From positions 1-64,000 of the forward strand of contig JARGPB010000016.1 in NCBI GenBank assembly GCA_029212905.1: DNA of 64,000 nt. The letters are read 5' to 3'. Positions within the stretch are counted from its first letter, which is position 1, and every line of letters starts with the position of its first letter. Below are positions 35,771-44,688 of the stretch, in pieces. The notes under the pieces were generated by a model. It saw nothing but the letters and a program-made list of their open reading frames with translations. It did no database searches and was not told the DNA's origin. Origin of the DNA: Thalassovita sp. GTDB taxonomy: Bacteria; Pseudomonadota; Alphaproteobacteria; Rhodobacterales; Rhodobacteraceae. Both the position numbers and the translations under genes were made by a program.

Positions 35771-37033
35771 ATGACCTTTTTGCAAATCACCTCTCTTTTG
35801 ATTGTCATGGCCGGCGCGTTCGGGGCCATCAACTATCTGTTTTTGAAACTGCCCTCGGCGATTGGCATCCTTGTGGTGTCGCTGCTGGCCTCGGTCGGGG
35901 TGCTGGTGCTGGACATATTCGTGCCGCAGCTGGGCATGGCCGATACGGCCCGCCACGTCATCCTGGGAATTGATTTCTCGGATGCGCTGCTCGAAGGCAT
36001 GCTGGGCCTGTTGCTGTTTGCGGGGGCGTTGCATGTGAAACTGGCGGACCTGCGCGCCCAATGGAAGGTCGTGGTGCTGATGGCCACACTGGGGGTCACG
36101 CTGTCCACCGCCATTGTCGGCGTGGGATTCAGCTGGATCACCGGGATGCCGCTGATGATAGCGCTGGTGTTTGGCGCGTTGATTTCGCCCACCGATCCGG
36201 TTGCCGTCATGGGCGTCCTGCGCGGGGCCAGCCTGCGTAAGTCCCTGGAAACAAAGATCGCAGGCGAATCCCTGTTCAATGATGGCGTGGGTTATGTGGT
36301 CTATCTGGTGCTGGTCGCCATGGCCTTTCCGGCGCTGTCTGACGGGCATGGCGCAGGCCACGACAGCCAGGTCGAATTTGCCACAACCCTATTCATCCAA
36401 GAGGCCTTTGGCGGGGCGATATTGGGGATTGTCCTGGGCTGGCTGGTGTTCCGTGTCATGCGCCGAATTGATGACTACTCGCTCGAGGTGCTGCTGACCC
36501 TGGGCCTGGCCTTTGGCGGGTACGAGCTGGCCGTCTGGCTGCATGTCTCGGCGCCGATCATGGCGGTCTGCGCGGGGCTGTTGATCGGGGACATTGGCAC
36601 CAAACACGGCATGTCCGCCGAGACCCGCAAATATGTCGATGCCTTCTGGGAGCTGATCGACGAAATCCTGAACGCGGTTTTGTTCCTGCTGATCGGGTTC
36701 GAGGTGTTTGCCGTGGCGTTTGACGCGTCGTATCTGGTGACCGGCGTCATGGCAATCGCGCTGGCGCTGGTGGCGCGCCTGGCCGCCGTCGCGGTGCCGG
36801 TGTACCTGTTGGGGGGGCCGCGCAAATTCGGGCCGGGCGTGGTGCCGATCATGACCTGGGGGGGGCTGAAGGGCGGGATTTCCGTCGCCCTGGCCCTGTC
36901 CCTGCCTGACAGCGAATGGAAGCCCGTGATCCTGACGGCGACCTATATTGTCGTCGTGTTCTCGATCATCGTACAGGGGCTAACGGTGGGCAAGCTGGCC
37001 GCCAAAGTCGGCCGCGAACCCGAGCTGGTCTAA
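35771..37033 (+). CDS. Sodium/proton antiporter, CPA1 (NhaP) family
   Basis: 420 residues with 12 or so membrane helices. The ion-binding region has GALISPTDPVAVMGVL and then AGESLFNDGVGYVVYLV, the Asn-Asp pair that binds Na+ or H+ in CPA1 exchangers. A second conserved region is MTWGGLKGGISVALALSLP. No soluble regulatory tail is present. Likely role in pH and sodium homeostasis, fitting a marine bacterium. A hairpin follows at 37041-37068. Confidence 0.92.
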   Translation: MTFLQITSLLIVMAGAFGAINYLFLKLPSAIGILVVSLLASVGVLVLDIFVPQLGMADTARHVILGIDFSDALLEGMLGLLLFAGALHVKLADLRAQWKVVVLMATLGVTLSTAIVGVGFSWITGMPLMIALVFGALISPTDPVAVMGVLRGASLRKSLETKIAGESLFNDGVGYVVYLVLVAMAFPALSDGHGAGHDSQVEFATTLFIQEAFGGAILGIVLGWLVFRVMRRIDDYSLEVLLTLGLAFGGYELAVWLHVSAPIMAVCAGLLIGDIGTKHGMSAETRKYVDAFWELIDEILNAVLFLLIGFEVFAVAFDASYLVTGVMAIALALVARLAAVAVPVYLLGGPRKFGPGVVPIMTWGGLKGGISVALALSLPDSEWKPVILTATYIVVVFSIIVQGLTVGKLAAKVGREPELV

Positions 37034-37040
37034 GAAAAAC

Positions 37041-37068
37041 GCCCCCTCGGCGCGGGCCGAAGGGGCGG
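37041..37068 (+). terminator. Hairpin after the antiporter gene
   Basis: Inverted repeat CGCCCC-TCGGC with GCCGA-GGGGCG around a short GC loop, 8 bases after the stop. No clear T-run follows. Confidence 0.5.
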
Positions 37069-37120
37069 AATTTGAGTATTTGGGGCAAGATGAAAACCCT
37101 GCCCCGCCTTTGATCAGGCC

Positions 37121-38428
37121 TTAGGCCGCTTTGCGGGCGCTGCGGTTTTGCGACGGGCCGCGGCGGCGATTGCCGCCTCCGTTGGGTCCGCCGGGCTTGC
37201 CACCGCCGGGTTTGCCACCGAATTTGGCGCCGGGGCGTCCGCCGCCACCGCCACCACCACGACGCCGGTTGCCGCCGCCTTTTTTCTCGGGCTCAACCGG
37301 ATCCCAGGCACGGCCCGAGGCCACGGGGATCGTGGCTTTCATCACTTTCTGGATATCCTTGAGCAGGCCCATTTCGTCGGGGGCGCAGAGCGCGATCGCC
37401 TTGCCGTCCTTGCCGGCGCGCGCGGTGCGGCCGATGCGGTGGACGTAGTTTTCCGCCACATTGGGCAGTTCATAGTTATAGACGTGTTTCACGTCGGGGA
37501 TGTCCAGACCGCGGGCCGCCACGTCGGTGGCCACCAGGATCATCGCCTGACCGGACCGGAACGCGGAAATCGCGCGCTCGCGCTGGCCCTGGCTTTTGTT
37601 GCCATGGACCGCCACAACCGAGAACCCGTCGCGGTCCAGCATCTTGGCCAGGCGCTCCATCCCGTGTTTTGTGCGCCCGAAGACCACGGCGCGTTCATCG
37701 CGGTGCGCGCCCAGCAGTTCGGCCAGGAGTTTGTTTTTCTCGGCCTTGGCGATGAAATGGATCGACTGGTCGATCTTGTCGGCGGCCTTGCCCGGAGGGT
37801 TAACCTGCACGCGTTTGGGGTTGGTCAGGTAGGCCTCGGCGATTTCGGCCATCTGTTTGGGCATCGTGGCCGAAAACAGCATGGTCTGACGGTCTGCGGG
37901 CAGCATCGCGGCGATCTTGCGCAGCGCGTGGATAAAGCCCAGGTCCAGCATCTGGTCGGCCTCGTCCAGCACCAGGAATTTGGTTTCCGCCAGGCTCAGC
38001 GCGCGGCGATCCATCAGATCCATCAGGCGGCCGGGGGTGGCGACCAGAATATCGGTGCCGCGTTCCAGCCGTTTGATCTGTGGGTTGATCGAGGCGCCGC
38101 CGACGACCAGCGTGATTTTCATCGCTGTGCCATGCACATAGTCGCGCAGGCTGTCGCTGATCTGTTTGGCCAGCTCGCGGGTGGGGGCCAGCACCAGACC
38201 GCGTACCGATTTCGGCGCGGGTTTGGGTTTACCGGCCATCATTTCTGCCAGCGGCAGGCCAAAGGCTGCGGTTTTGCCGGTGCCCGTCTGCGCCAGCCCC
38301 ATGACATCCTCGCCTTCCAGCGCCAGGGGAATGGCGCGGCTTTGGATCGGGGTCGGCTCGGTCATGCCCAGTTCTTCGAGGCGGGCGACCAGTTTGGGCG
38401 ACAGGCCCATCATTTCGAATTGATTCAC
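37121..38428 (-). CDS. DEAD-box RNA helicase, RhlE-like
   Basis: ATP-dependent RNA helicase probably acting in ribosome assembly, RNA decay or cold response. 435 residues from GTG 38428 (VNQFEMMGLSPK), with GGAAGGAC just upstream; the open frame beyond is not supported. Motifs: Q motif TPIQSRAIPLAL, Walker A AQTGTGKT, VLDEADQML (DEAD), FSATMP, and HRIGRTARAG. The last 70 residues are a Gly/Arg-rich low-complexity tail (GGGNRRRGGGGGGG and RRGPSQNRS), an RNA-binding or condensate-forming type of extension. Confidence 0.94.
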   Translation of the reverse strand: MNQFEMMGLSPKLVARLEELGMTEPTPIQSRAIPLALEGEDVMGLAQTGTGKTAAFGLPLAEMMAGKPKPAPKSVRGLVLAPTRELAKQISDSLRDYVHGTAMKITLVVGGASINPQIKRLERGTDILVATPGRLMDLMDRRALSLAETKFLVLDEADQMLDLGFIHALRKIAAMLPADRQTMLFSATMPKQMAEIAEAYLTNPKRVQVNPPGKAADKIDQSIHFIAKAEKNKLLAELLGAHRDERAVVFGRTKHGMERLAKMLDRDGFSVVAVHGNKSQGQRERAISAFRSGQAMILVATDVAARGLDIPDVKHVYNYELPNVAENYVHRIGRTARAGKDGKAIALCAPDEMGLLKDIQKVMKATIPVASGRAWDPVEPEKKGGGNRRRGGGGGGGRPGAKFGGKPGGGKPGGPNGGGNRRRGPSQNRSARKAA

Positions 38429-38712
38429 AATACGTCCTTCCGGCCTTGCAGCATGCAAAGGCCATAGTCGACAGACCCGGAGTCTGTCGCATTCGTGGAT
38501 GCTGCTGGTCGCTGCACACAGGCCTTGTGCCTAAGCGCCGCCAACAGGCCAATCCCACGCGTGATTTTGGGAAATTCTTTTGGGGGCGCCCCTTGGCAGC
38601 GGGCCATATGCCCGGCTAATTTTGCCTCTGCTCACGCGGCAGAGGGCACCGCCTTGGGTGTCACATGAGTTGCCGCGATGCAGAAGTCAAGCGTTATTCC
38701 GGTTTCGCCCGT

Positions 38713-39330
38713 TCAGGTCAGGTCGATTTGCAGGCCGTCCAACAGTTGCAAAACGCTGTCCATTGCGGGGCCCATGCGGATCAGGGCCTCTTCGGTTTGC
38801 GGGGACAGCGCGGCGTCAACCCGGTCGCCAAACAGCAGGCAGGCGCGCTGGCTGTCGTCGCGCTGGGACGTCCAGATCAGCCCGTCCGCCTGCGGGTGCG
38901 CCTGATATAACGCTGCCGCCAGGGCGCGGCATCGCGCATTCGCCAGGGCGCTGAAGTTGAAATGATCTTCGTGGGTTAGCCCCATCATCCCCATCTCCAG
39001 CCGGAACAGGCTGATCAGATGCAGGGGCCGCGCGGTTTGCACCACAGACACGCTGCGCGCGGTCAATGTCCGCCGCGGGATCGAGGCATAGGGGTCCGCG
39101 ACATCCACGTCATGCAACACGGTTTCGGCCAGCGCCGCGCGCAGGTCCGTCGCCGCATACAGGCTGGGTACACAGCGCCCGTGGACCCGGATCGGGGCAA
39201 AGCGCGTCGGGTCGCCCATGCACGGGTTGAACTGCGCCGCGCCAAAGGTACTTAGATGGACGCGGGTCAGGCGCGTGCCCGTTGGCAATTCTGTGATCGT
39301 GGCCGCCGCAAGCCCGCCTCGCTCAGCCAA
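38713..39330 (-). CDS. RES-domain protein, probable NAD-degrading toxin
   Basis: 205 residues. The RES fold signature residues are visible: Arg in RLTRVHLSTFG, Tyr and Glu in SLYAATDLRAALAETVLHD and Ser in GLIWTSQRDDSQRACLLFGDR. RES toxins such as MbcT deplete NAD+ by phosphorolysis. Its start overlaps the end of the upstream gene by 8 bases, typical of a toxin-antitoxin pair in antitoxin-first order. A toxin role is inferred from the family and the pairing. Confidence 0.82.
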   Translation of the reverse strand: MAERGGLAAATITELPTGTRLTRVHLSTFGAAQFNPCMGDPTRFAPIRVHGRCVPSLYAATDLRAALAETVLHDVDVADPYASIPRRTLTARSVSVVQTARPLHLISLFRLEMGMMGLTHEDHFNFSALANARCRALAAALYQAHPQADGLIWTSQRDDSQRACLLFGDRVDAALSPQTEEALIRMGPAMDSVLQLLDGLQIDLT

Positions 39331-40039
39331 CCGGACCGTCCCCCTGGCTCTGGGCTGCTGCGATCAGGCGGGCATGGGCATCCTCTGCTGCGATCAGATC
39401 GCGCGGCACCGCGCCCTCCAGATGCAGGTTCCGCCGCACGAACCAGCCCGCAATATCCCAGGGCGTCATGTCCTCAGGCAGGGCCGCCAACACCTGCGCC
39501 ACCACCGAATAGGGGCGCCCCTCCGCGTCGAACTGGAACGCCGGGAACACGTCCTTGTCACCATAGCGCACGGCAAAAGCCTTGCCCGATGCCTTCATCC
39601 GCGCGGCGATCTGCGCCCGGTTCTGTCCCTTGCTGCCGCGCAATACATGAATGTCGGTGCTACTGTAGCAGGGTTCGGTTTGCAGGAACTTCAGCCGGAA
39701 CCGCGCCACGGCGTCCTGCAGGCGGATCTCGGCCGGTTTTGGCGGGACCAGCTCCAGCGACGCCTCGACCAGCTTGTCGATCGCCGCCTCGCGCCGGGTT
39801 TCCAGCAACGCCGAGCCCTGCCGGAACACCCGCTCGATCAGTTGGAACAGGCGTGTATCCACGCCCTCGTTGGCCAGCAGCATCACCTGCCCCTGCGCCA
39901 GATCCAGCGCGGTGCGCGTGCCGCCATCCAGATGCTGCGCCCAGGGCTGCGCCCCGCCGTCCAGCGACAGGCGCACCATGTCCAGCCCGCCATCGGCTTG
40001 GTGCAGGTCGGAAATCGCGATTTGATTGGGTTTGAGCAT
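39323..40039 (-). CDS. Putative large antitoxin partner of the RES protein
   Basis: 238 residues from ATG 40039, with GGAGA a few bases upstream. The C-terminal ~60 residues (VFPAFQFDAEGRPYSVVAQVLAALP... WFVRRNLHLEGAVPRDLI) resemble the toxin-binding domain of MbcA/ParS/Xre (DUF2384) antitoxins. The N-terminal ~170 residues do not look like the usual Xre helix-turn-helix; they are helical with AIDKLVEASLELVPPKPAEIRLQDAV. It may still repress its own promoter. Family assignment is tentative. Confidence 0.6.
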   Translation of the reverse strand: MLKPNQIAISDLHQADGGLDMVRLSLDGGAQPWAQHLDGGTRTALDLAQGQVMLLANEGVDTRLFQLIERVFRQGSALLETRREAAIDKLVEASLELVPPKPAEIRLQDAVARFRLKFLQTEPCYSSTDIHVLRGSKGQNRAQIAARMKASGKAFAVRYGDKDVFPAFQFDAEGRPYSVVAQVLAALPEDMTPWDIAGWFVRRNLHLEGAVPRDLIAAEDAHARLIAAAQSQGDGPVG

Positions 40040-40174
40040 GGGAATGTCTCCGCATCCGGGGATGGATTGGATATAAGATATATCCTCTATACCACCCTTC
40101 AAGCCCATTTGTCAAAACAGTCTGGAACTGATCGGCCAGCCGACATACAAAAGGAACACAACAGAGGACCCCAC

Positions 40175-40588
40175 ATGCCCCAGACCATCACCACCCGCTG
40201 CGAGTCCATTGGTTTGCGCATGACCGGCCAGCGGCGCATCATCGCCACCGTGCTCGAGGAATCAGACGATCACCCCGATGTCGAGGAACTCTATGCCCGT
40301 GCCTCGGCGCTGGATTCGGGGATTTCGCTGGCGACGGTCTATCGCACCGTCAAACTGTTCGAAGAGGCCGGCATTCTGGAAAAACTGGAATTCGGGGACG
40401 GCCGCGCCCGCTACGAAGACGCCGAGCGCGAGCACCACGATCACCTGATTGACGTCACCACCGGGCAGGTCATCGAATTCTACGACCCCGAAATCGAGGT
40501 CCTGCAAGAAAAGATCGCCGCCAAACTGGGCTATCGCCTGCAAGGGCACAAGCTGGAACTCTACGGCGTCCCGATCAAGAAAGACTGA
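40175..40588 (+). CDS. Fur family metalloregulator (Mur-like)
   Basis: Metal-responsive repressor of 137 residues. Winged helix with LRMTGQRRIIATVLEES and SLATVYRTVKLFEEAGILEKL, then the dimer/metal domain with EREHHDHLIDVTTGQVIEF. Where E. coli Fur has a CxxC zinc site, this protein has DVTTG, as in alphaproteobacterial Mur proteins that answer to manganese, so a Mn rather than iron role is likely. ATG 40175 follows AGAGGACC. It may or may not act at the iron operator at 29276. Confidence 0.9.
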   Translation: MPQTITTRCESIGLRMTGQRRIIATVLEESDDHPDVEELYARASALDSGISLATVYRTVKLFEEAGILEKLEFGDGRARYEDAEREHHDHLIDVTTGQVIEFYDPEIEVLQEKIAAKLGYRLQGHKLELYGVPIKKD

Positions 40589-40684
40589 CGCGGTGACGGG
40601 GCCGATTGCGCCCCCCTGCACGACACCACTTTACCTTCGCCTGCGCCCGCACTACAGCGGATCAGAGCGTAGGGAAATTCACAT

Positions 40685-41575
40685 ATGAACAATATTCAAG
40701 GCATCATCCTGGTTGTCCTGTCCATGGCCGCTTTTGCGACCGAGGACATGTTTGTCAAACTCCTGACCCATGTGCTGCCGAATGGGCAGATCATTTTCCT
40801 ACTGGGTCTGGGGGGCGCGGTGATCTTTGGGCTGATTGCCCTGCGCCGGGGCGAGGCCCTGTTCGCCCCCCTGCTGCAAAACCGTGCGCTGCAAATCCGC
40901 ACCATCGCCGAAAGCTTTGCCGCCTTCTTCTTTATCACCTCGTTGTCCAAGGTGCCCATGTCCACCGTCGCGGCCGTGTTCCAGGCCACACCGCTGGCGA
41001 TCACCCTGGGCGCGGCCTTGTTCTTGGGCGAACAGGTCGGCTGGCGGCGCTGGTCGGCGATTCTGGTGGGGTTTGTCGGGGTGTTGATGATCATCCGCCC
41101 CGGCATGGAGGGTTTCGACCCCGCTTCGGTCATGGTGCTGGGCGCGGTTGCGGCGATTTCCGCGCGCGATCTGATTTCCCGCAAGCTGCCGATCGACATG
41201 TCCAGCTATGTTGTCAGTTTTCATGGGTTCGGCGCCCTGGCTCTGGTTGGTCCCCTGCTGCTGCTGGTCCAGCTTGCGCCACCCGTTGCGATGACCCTGC
41301 CCCAGTCCGGCCAGATGGGCGCGGCCCTGTTGTTTGGCGTGCTGGGCTATTACGCAATTGTCACGGCCACCCGCACCGGCGACGCCTCGGCGATTACGCC
41401 CTTCCGCTATACCCGGCTGATTTTCTCGATGATCCTTGGGATGCTGATCTTTTCCGAGCGCCCGGACACCATGACCTATGTCGGCTCGGCGCTGATTGTG
41501 GGGTCAGGGCTCTATACATTCCTGCGCGAGCGTGCCCTGCTCAGACGTCAGAACCGCGCGCTGCGCCACAGCTAA
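40685..41575 (+). CDS. DMT superfamily transporter (EamA)
   Basis: 296 residues with ten membrane helices in two EamA halves. It is not a close copy of the transporter at 33409. AGGGA precedes ATG 40685. Features include EDMFVKLL in helix 1 and FLGEQVGWRRWSAILVGFVGV at the end of the first half. Substrate unknown. It lies 96 bases after the Fur-family gene on the same strand. Confidence 0.85.
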   Translation: MNNIQGIILVVLSMAAFATEDMFVKLLTHVLPNGQIIFLLGLGGAVIFGLIALRRGEALFAPLLQNRALQIRTIAESFAAFFFITSLSKVPMSTVAAVFQATPLAITLGAALFLGEQVGWRRWSAILVGFVGVLMIIRPGMEGFDPASVMVLGAVAAISARDLISRKLPIDMSSYVVSFHGFGALALVGPLLLLVQLAPPVAMTLPQSGQMGAALLFGVLGYYAIVTATRTGDASAITPFRYTRLIFSMILGMLIFSERPDTMTYVGSALIVGSGLYTFLRERALLRRQNRALRHS

Positions 41576-41739
41576 GCCCGGCGCATATCAAACATCGTCC
41601 CCTGCACTGGGCTGAAACTCGCAATAAAACGCGGCATTTCCGGCGCGTTAACGCAAACGTCGCCCCCGGCCCCTTTTCAGCCGGGCCGCATCCCTCTAAA
41701 AGCCCGCTCAAACGGCTTTTTCATCAAGGGACTTACCCA

Positions 41740-43014
41740 ATGAGCACCATTATCGACATCCACGCCCGCGAAATCCTGGATTCCCGCGGCAACCCGACTG
41801 TTGAGGTCGACGTGATCCTCGAAGACGGCACCATGGGCCGCGCGGCTGTGCCCTCGGGCGCCTCGACCGGCGCACACGAGGCCGTGGAGAAGCGTGACGG
41901 CGACAAAGACCGCTATATGGGCAAAGGCGTTCTAGAAGCCTGCGCCGCCGTGAACGGTGAAATCGCCGAGGCTCTGGTCGGATTTGACGTGACCGAACAG
42001 GTCGCCATCGACATGACCATGATCGAACTGGACGGCACCCCCAACAAGGCCCGCCTGGGCGCCAACGCCATTCTGGGCGTGTCGCTGGCCTGCGCCAAGG
42101 CCGCCGCGGACTTCACCGCGCAGCCCCTGTTCCGCTATATCGGTGGCACCTCGGCCCGTGTTCTGCCCGTTCCGATGATGAACATCATCAACGGTGGCGA
42201 ACATGCCGATAACCCCATCGACATTCAGGAATTCATGATCATGCCCGTGTCGGCCACTGACGTGAAAGAAGCGATCCGCATGGGCGCCGAAGTCTTCCAC
42301 ACCCTGAAGAAAGAGCTCTCCTCGGCAGGCTACAACACCGGGATCGGTGACGAAGGTGGCTTTGCCCCCGCGCTGGAATCGACCCGCGTCGCCCTGGATT
42401 TCGTCATGAAATCCATCGAGAAAGCTGGCTACAAACCCGGCGAGGACATCTACCTCGCGCTCGATTGCGCCTCTTCCGAATATTACAAGGACGGCAAATA
42501 CGAGCTGGCCGGCGAAGGCAAATCGCTGACCTCCGAGGAAAACGCCGACTATCTGGCCGCTCTGTGCGCCGACTACCCGATCATCTCGATCGAGGATGGC
42601 ATGGATGAAGACGACTGGGACGGCTGGAAACTGCTGACCGACAAAATCGGTGACAAGGTCCAGCTGGTCGGTGACGATCTGTTCGTGACCAACCCCCTGC
42701 GTCTGGCCGATGGCATCCAACAGGGCGTCGCCAACTCCATGCTGGTCAAGGTCAACCAGATCGGGTCGCTGACCGAAACGCTCAAGGCCGTCGATATGGC
42801 CCACCGCGCGCGCTACACCAACGTGATGTCGCACCGGTCCGGTGAAACCGAGGACGCCACCATCGCGGATCTGGCTGTCGCCACCAACTGTGGTCAGATC
42901 AAAACCGGCTCGCTGTCGCGTTCGGACCGTCTGGCCAAATACAACCAGCTGATCCGCATCGAAGAGCTGCTGGGCGAAACCGCCGAATACGCCGGCCGTT
43001 CGATCCTGAAATAA
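41740..43014 (+). CDS. eno: Enolase
   Basis: Interconverts 2-phosphoglycerate and phosphoenolpyruvate. 424 residues. Motifs: AREILDSRGNPTVEVDV, SGASTGAHEAVEKRD, MNIINGGEHADNPIDIQEFMIMP, GDEGGFAP, metal-binding Asp and Glu in SIEDGMDEDDWDGW and VGDDLFVTN, LVKVNQIGSLTET and SHRSGETED. Downstream terminator at 43036-43072. Upstream, 164 bases hold its promoter region. Confidence 0.98.
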   Translation: MSTIIDIHAREILDSRGNPTVEVDVILEDGTMGRAAVPSGASTGAHEAVEKRDGDKDRYMGKGVLEACAAVNGEIAEALVGFDVTEQVAIDMTMIELDGTPNKARLGANAILGVSLACAKAAADFTAQPLFRYIGGTSARVLPVPMMNIINGGEHADNPIDIQEFMIMPVSATDVKEAIRMGAEVFHTLKKELSSAGYNTGIGDEGGFAPALESTRVALDFVMKSIEKAGYKPGEDIYLALDCASSEYYKDGKYELAGEGKSLTSEENADYLAALCADYPIISIEDGMDEDDWDGWKLLTDKIGDKVQLVGDDLFVTNPLRLADGIQQGVANSMLVKVNQIGSLTETLKAVDMAHRARYTNVMSHRSGETEDATIADLAVATNCGQIKTGSLSRSDRLAKYNQLIRIEELLGETAEYAGRSILK

Positions 43015-43035
43015 GCTCCGGCGACTCAATCATTC

Positions 43036-43072
43036 AAAGGGCGGCGATGCATCTGTATCGCCGCCCTTTTTG
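43036..43072 (+). terminator. Terminator of eno
   Basis: 13-bp inverted repeat AAAGGGCGGCGAT/ATCGCCGCCCTTT with an 8-base loop and a short T-run, 21 bases after the enolase stop. Confidence 0.85.
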
Positions 43073-43132
43073 CGTCCGCACCGTGGTCGGGACACACGCG
43101 CCCGATGACGGATGCTGAAAATATAGGCACAA

Positions 43133-43195
43133 AAGGGCCCCCATTAGGTCCGATTCGAAAACAATATGGTTAAAACTCCTTATTGGGGTGCCCTT
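43133..43195. repeat. Long imperfect inverted repeat upstream of a secreted-protein gene
   Basis: Arms 43133-43148 (AAGGGCCCCCATTAGG) and 43178-43195 (CCTTATTGGGGTGCCCTT) pair imperfectly around a 29-base AT-rich loop. No T-run follows. It lies between the eno terminator and the first ClpP-like gene, where a regulatory RNA structure or an operator is possible. Confidence 0.45.
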
Positions 43196-43304
43196 ACACA
43201 ACAATTCACCTTTAGCGCGTGAAAAATCACAGGCCTATGCTATTCTGCTCAGTGGGGGTCTTCGGGTGACAGGCGCAAGCCGACACCACACCGGGACACA
43301 AAAC

Positions 43305-43808
43305 ATGACACACGCACACACTGATCGTCTCTTTGACACGCACCAATTAGAGCACTTCTTTCTTCATCTTCTGACCGCGATTGTGGTCGCATTGTTCTGC
43401 GGTCTGATCGCCTCGCCTGCCCGCGCGCGCCACGCCCAACGACAGGTCTATGTCGTTTCGAATGATCGCGGCGGAGTCGTTTCCACGCGCCAGAACGAAA
43501 TCCAAGACATCGCCGTCCATGGCCAAAAAGTCGAAATCCGCGGCGCTGTTTGCCTGTCGTCTTGCACGATGTTTCTGGGCGCGCCCGATGTCTGCGTGCA
43601 CCCTCAAACCAGCTTTGGGTTCCATGGGCCCTCGGATCACGGTCGCCCTTTGAAACCCGCCCAATTCGAGTACTGGTCCCAGGTCATCGCCTCGTATTAT
43701 CCGCGCAAACTGGCGCAATGGTACCTGAAAACCGGGCGGTATACGCTCCGAAAATACCACCGTCTGACCGGGGCCCAGCTGGTCGCCTACGGCATTCCGC
43801 GCTGCTAG
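43305..43808 (+). CDS. Secreted ClpP-like (COG3904-type) protein, copy 1
   Basis: 167 residues from ATG 43305. The N-terminal hydrophobic segment LTAIVVALFCGLIASPARA is a signal peptide or anchor. The mature part has KVEIRGAVCLSSCTMFLGAPDVCVHP then FGFHGPSD and YWSQVIASYYP, a pattern like small periplasmic proteins with a ClpP/crotonase-like fold (Ser-Ala-Cys-Thr region, Phe-His). It shares most of this with the gene at 44689, so the two are paralogues. The nucleophile and substrate are not known. A weak ribosome binding site makes the exact start uncertain. Confidence 0.65.
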   Translation: MTHAHTDRLFDTHQLEHFFLHLLTAIVVALFCGLIASPARARHAQRQVYVVSNDRGGVVSTRQNEIQDIAVHGQKVEIRGAVCLSSCTMFLGAPDVCVHPQTSFGFHGPSDHGRPLKPAQFEYWSQVIASYYPRKLAQWYLKTGRYTLRKYHRLTGAQLVAYGIPRC

Positions 43809-44066
43809 GGCATTCGGGACAATCAGGACGGGATTCGACTTTGGTCGCATCCCGTTCATTTTTCGCCGCCCATCGGCCTGCGGCATAATATCAAAATTCC
43901 CCTCACAACTTCAATACCTTAACAACTTTTCAAAAATGTCACCCCTGTTGTGGTCGTATAAACCATGGTCTCATTCGCATCCATTCCGGCCGCTCCTATG
44001 GTTTCGGCGCACACTGACGGCGCGCTGATTTTGCGCCGTCGGTTGCATGAGAAACGGGAGGAAAAC

Positions 44067-44570
44067 ATGAATCTCATCAACGCATTGGCCATCTCCATCG
44101 GAGTCCTGGCCGCCGTCGCGACCTGGCTATGTCTGGGCACACCTTATGGGCTGTCCGTCTGGGCGCTTTTTGTCGGTTGGGGTAGCTTTTATCACACCGG
44201 AGGCGGGACCGACGGTTTCGTCAAATCCGCAATCAATCACGTCTGGGGCGCCGCTGTCGCCGCCGTCGCATTGTTCATGGTCGCCACGGTTGGCGGCTCG
44301 GTCGTTGTGACCTCGGGCATTGTCGGCCTGTCCGTCGTTGTGCTGGTGCTAGGAGCACACCTGCCCGCGCTGGCCACCATCCCCGCTGCTGTTTACGGCT
44401 ATGCCTCGACGGCGGCGTTCTGTCTGCTGGCCGGCGTGGCCCTGGGCGATATCGGCGCCGTTGTCATGGCCGCTGCGATGGTCGTTGTGTCGCTGGTGCT
44501 GGGCAATGCCTTTGGCTTTGTCTCGGAAAAGCTGGCCGGCATGATGGCCGCCAGCGCCCCAGCCGAATAA
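44067..44570 (+). CDS. DUF1097 integral membrane protein
   Basis: 167 residues, almost entirely hydrophobic with five or six membrane segments; the family landmark is WALFVGWGSFYHTGGGTDGF near residue 35. GGGAGG precedes ATG 44067. DUF1097 proteins have no assigned function. It is placed between two ClpP-like paralogues, which may mean nothing or may point to a shared envelope task. Confidence 0.8.
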   Translation: MNLINALAISIGVLAAVATWLCLGTPYGLSVWALFVGWGSFYHTGGGTDGFVKSAINHVWGAAVAAVALFMVATVGGSVVVTSGIVGLSVVVLVLGAHLPALATIPAAVYGYASTAAFCLLAGVALGDIGAVVMAAAMVVVSLVLGNAFGFVSEKLAGMMAASAPAE

Positions 44571-44688
44571 ACCCTATTCAGGGGGGCGGCACCGCCCCTC
44601 TGACGACCCGCACAGCGTAGAATTGTCTGGCCAGCCCCTCAAAGTTAACCCATGGTGGAAACAAGAAACACTTTCATCCGGTTGATAC

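Noticed and set aside
40175..40588. Irr, the heme-responsive Fur relative
   Set aside because: No heme regulatory motif or extended His cluster is visible; the sequence follows Mur/Fur.
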